Positions 62,331-64,000 of a DNA stretch of 64,000 nt are shown one piece after another. The stretch lies in NCBI RefSeq assembly GCF_001750145.1, contig NZ_CP015732.1:3782001-3846000 (forward strand). The letters run 5' to 3'. How positions within the stretch are numbered: the stretch's first letter is position 1; every line of letters begins with the position of its first letter. The notes under the pieces are model-generated. The model did no database searches. It saw only the letters and a program-made list of their open reading frames with translations, and had not been told where the DNA came from. This stretch comes from Arthrobacter sp. U41. Its GTDB lineage: Bacteria; Actinomycetota; Actinomycetes; Actinomycetales; Micrococcaceae. A program made the position numbers and the translations under genes.

Positions 62331-62674
62331 GGCATCATGCACCGATGCCGTGCCGCCAGATGGGCATCCATCTCGGGGAACTGTGTCAGCTTCGTTTTGA
62401 CCGGGGCAATATCTGCAGTGGATTTATTTGCGTGGCTGGCCACGAGGACGCGGTCCCGGACAGGGTTCTCGTCCAGGATGGCTTCGACAGGGCAGCCCAA
62501 AGCCCGGGCAATGGAGATGACATCGTCCATCCTGGCCGCGTGGCTCCCGCTCTCGAGGCGATTCAAGGTGGGCAGCGAGATGCCGGTGAGGGTCTCAAGA
62601 TTCCGCTGGCTTAGGCCTGCTTCAATGCGGGGTTCGGCGATGGAACATCTCCCCCGATCTCTGAGCCAGTCCAT
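62270..62674 (-). CDS. XRE-family helix-turn-helix regulator
   Basis: A 134-aa protein with an HTH (PRIEAGLSQRNLETLTGISLPTLNRLESGSHAARMDDVISIARALG) at residues about 15-62 and a Lys/His-rich C-terminus of unknown role. ATG 62674 follows AGGAG on the minus strand. Divergent from a small leaderless gene; the start codons are 24 bp apart, so it may control that promoter. Confidence 0.8.
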   Translation of the reverse strand: MDWLRDRGRCSIAEPRIEAGLSQRNLETLTGISLPTLNRLESGSHAARMDDVISIARALGCPVEAILDENPVRDRVLVASHANKSTADIAPVKTKLTQFPEMDAHLAARHRCMMPQPNGTCTGLNLTGPPHSRP

Positions 62675-62686
62675 GCCGAATGCTCC

Positions 62687-62692
62687 TAGAAT
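62687..62692 (+). promoter_or_regulatory. -10 element for probable leaderless small gene
   Basis: TAGAAT, 6 bp before the GTG at 62699, which places the transcription start on the start codon. Confidence 0.5.
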
Positions 62693-62698
62693 GACGCC

Positions 62699-62872
62699 GT
62701 GGACACCATCACCCCGGCATACGCCCGTCTCCGCAGCGCCGTCACGGAACGCCTCAACGCCCATGACCTGCCCGGCGTCATGGACCACGGGGCGCCGGAG
62801 CCGCCCAGCGCCAAGATGGCTGCCCTGGCCGCTGGCCTGCAGGCCATTCACAGCGGTTTCGTGCAGTCCTAA
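62699..62872 (+). CDS. Small hypothetical protein, 57 aa (leaderless)
   Basis: GTG start, MDTITPAYARLRSAVTERLNAHDLP ... KMAALAAGLQAIHSGFVQS. Helical and soluble, typical codon use for the region. Divergent from the XRE regulator. Function unknown. Its stop overlaps that of a weaker minus-strand frame by 4 bp. Confidence 0.55.
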   Translation: MDTITPAYARLRSAVTERLNAHDLPGVMDHGAPEPPSAKMAALAAGLQAIHSGFVQS

Positions 62873-63129
62873 CCAGCTCTCAGCGCAGTCATTATCGACA
62901 CCCAGAGTGGCCGCCTGCTCAGAGCCGCCCACACAGCGGAACCCGCGAATGCTAGGGATCCGGGAAAGATCAGGCCGCGCCCTTCCGCGTCTGTGGGTGA
63001 GCGGACGATGAAGCTGAAGTTTAGGGCCGGTCCGCATGCGACGCCGGCGGCAACATAGGCCAATGACGGACCAATCTCGCGCAGGATTGGTGAGCGCCAT
63101 GCCGTCCATACCATCGGGCATCTGGCCAC
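62869..63129 (-). CDS. Possible small membrane protein or remnant
   Basis: 86-codon frame. Residues about 20-85 have two hydrophobic segments (IGPSLAYVAAGVACGPALNF and GLIFPGSLAFAGSAVWAALS), and the C-terminus is protein-like. No ribosome site, and its 5' part overlaps the start of the TrlF-like gene, so it may be a truncated membrane-protein gene. Confidence 0.35.
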   Translation of the reverse strand: MARCPMVWTAWRSPILREIGPSLAYVAAGVACGPALNFSFIVRSPTDAEGRGLIFPGSLAFAGSAVWAALSRRPLWVSIMTALRAG

Positions 63130-64000
63130 TCGATTCTGCTAGCGTCTACCTTGAAGAAGTCAGAAAGACCCTCGAAGACGTCTTTGGAGCTGACGAATCT
63201 TGGAGAGGACTTGTCTTTCCTGTGGTGCCAGCGGGTAACGACGGCATCAGACCGGAGGGCAAACTTTCCGGAGCGCGACGCAAGAGAGTTCTCGCCGATA
63301 ATCTAGATTTATTTACATCAGGGATCTTCGGGAACCCCAATGACGTCGCCTACTATCAAAATGAAGTCGAAGGTTCTAATCGAAAGGAGGACCTTCCTCC
63401 AAGGCCAGTGTTTGCCGGATGTGACGCTCACAGCTTCGATGAACTGGAGAGCTGGCTGGGACGCGAATCACGCGGAGCGACCCACAAAAACGTTACATGG
63501 ATTAAAGCCGACCCAACATTTGAAGGGCTTTTACAAACTGCCATCGAGCCATCGGAGAGGGTCCGGCTTCAGGCAACCAAACCAGACCGAAAGCAGCCGT
63601 ACCAAGTCATAACTTCGGTCAGCTTCACGGACTCGGCTAACTTTCCGTCCACCGTGACTCTTAATTCGAATCTAGTTTCCATCATTGGAAGCCGTTCCTC
63701 AGGAAAGTCGTCCTTACTTGCTCATATTGCCCACGCGGTGGATAGCAAGTATACGAAGAAACAACAACTCGAAAGCGGATTCTTCGGCTCGCTGGAAGAG
63801 ACTGGGCCGGCAGCCGGCAGAACATGGAAGGACACACCACCGGGGCTATGCGAGGTTACCTGGGGAGACTCTGCGGGCACAATGGGGAAGGTCATCTACA
63901 TTCCGCAGAATTCTCTCTTCAATCTCAATGAGCGTTCTTCAGAAATTACCGCAAGGATCGAGCCCATCCTCTTTAGAGCCCGCGGTGATTTTGAAATAGC
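63099..64000 (+). CDS. trlF: TrlF family AAA-like ATPase (PHP plus ABC-type ATPase), N-terminus short, 3' end outside window
   Basis: 300 codons are visible from ATG 63099. FAGCDAHSFDELESWLG and NVTWIKADPTFEGLLQTAIEPSERVRL are family hallmarks (end of the PHP-type domain). Then comes a Walker A, IIGSRSSGKSSLLAHIAHA, with IYIPQNSLFNL further on. Related proteins, as I recall, begin with a metal-binding HVHT motif and about 100 more residues, absent here, so the start of the gene may be lost. Clearly AT-richer than the rest of the window, indicating acquisition by transfer. TrlF-type proteins occur in defence islands (recalled, not tested). Confidence 0.75.
   Translation, partial: MPSIPSGIWPLDSASVYLEEVRKTLEDVFGADESWRGLVFPVVPAGNDGIRPEGKLSGARRKRVLADNLDLFTSGIFGNPNDVAYYQNEVEGSNRKEDLPPRPVFAGCDAHSFDELESWLGRESRGATHKNVTWIKADPTFEGLLQTAIEPSERVRLQATKPDRKQPYQVITSVSFTDSANFPSTVTLNSNLVSIIGSRSSGKSSLLAHIAHAVDSKYTKKQQLESGFFGSLEETGPAAGRTWKDTPPGLCEVTWGDSAGTMGKVIYIPQNSLFNLNERSSEITARIEPILFRARGDFEI

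Overview
The window reads as a chromosomal segment of a high-GC actinobacterium of the Arthrobacter/Micrococcaceae kind. The main evidence is mycothiol biochemistry (mycoredoxin, S-hydroxymethylmycothiol dehydrogenase, a DinB/mycothiol-transferase-type protein), a GAF-ANTAR regulator, DUF5129, DUF3040, DUF6504 and DUF1918 proteins, GTG/TTG starts and two probable leaderless genes. The assignment is inferred from gene content; no rRNA is present.

Layout. 1-3.2 kb: dnaE2 (3' end outside the window) and a DUF6504 gene under a LexA-type SOS box. 3.3-7.4 kb: a hypothetical gene, chorismate mutase, a VOC protein, a CoA-disulfide-reductase/rhodanese fusion flanked by two copies of an 83-bp promoter-like repeat, and SRAP. 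7.5-9.65 kb: mycothiol/formaldehyde genes. 9.67-23.4 kb: mixed housekeeping and membrane genes, including an EEP-family gene with no standard start codon, a SulP transporter, DUF5671, DedA, DUF5129, a class-A beta-lactamase-like protein and a hipBA pair with three evenly spaced upstream palindromes, then an NlpC/P60-type secreted protein behind a c-di-AMP (ydaO) riboswitch. 23.7-30 kb: small hypothetical genes, GYD, Usp, DinB and gamma-glutamyltransferase.

30-38.7 kb: a tightly overlapping five-gene operon on the minus strand. It encodes a GT5 glucan-synthase/GH57 fusion of 1187 aa, three APH-fold 'phosphotransferases' (two lack the catalytic Asp/Asn) and a fused ABC exporter. This is the best candidate for an undescribed system. 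A PBP gene diverges from it, followed by a tRNA with anticodon TTT.

41-49.6 kb: DUF3040, a CorC/CNNM protein, a pRiA4b-ORF3 protein, then an NrtR-like NUDIX regulator divergent from an SPFH plus NAD-kinase-like pair with two 23-bp palindromes between them, a CPBP-like membrane protein and an AlkD-like protein. At 49.9-51.0 kb an IS30-family element splits glgX with a 3-bp target duplication; precise excision would restore the frame.

53-64 kb is a decay zone. It holds intact genes (dioxygenase, flavodoxin, GAF-ANTAR, PhoD with a Pho box, an ADPRM-like phosphoesterase, XRE) among broken ones: an NAD(P)H oxidoreductase, a DUF4386 gene broken by a 20-bp tandem duplication, an IS110 remnant, an SRAP remnant and an AAA ATPase remnant. 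It ends in an AT-richer TrlF-type PHP/ABC-ATPase gene that runs off the window and seems to lack its usual N-terminus.
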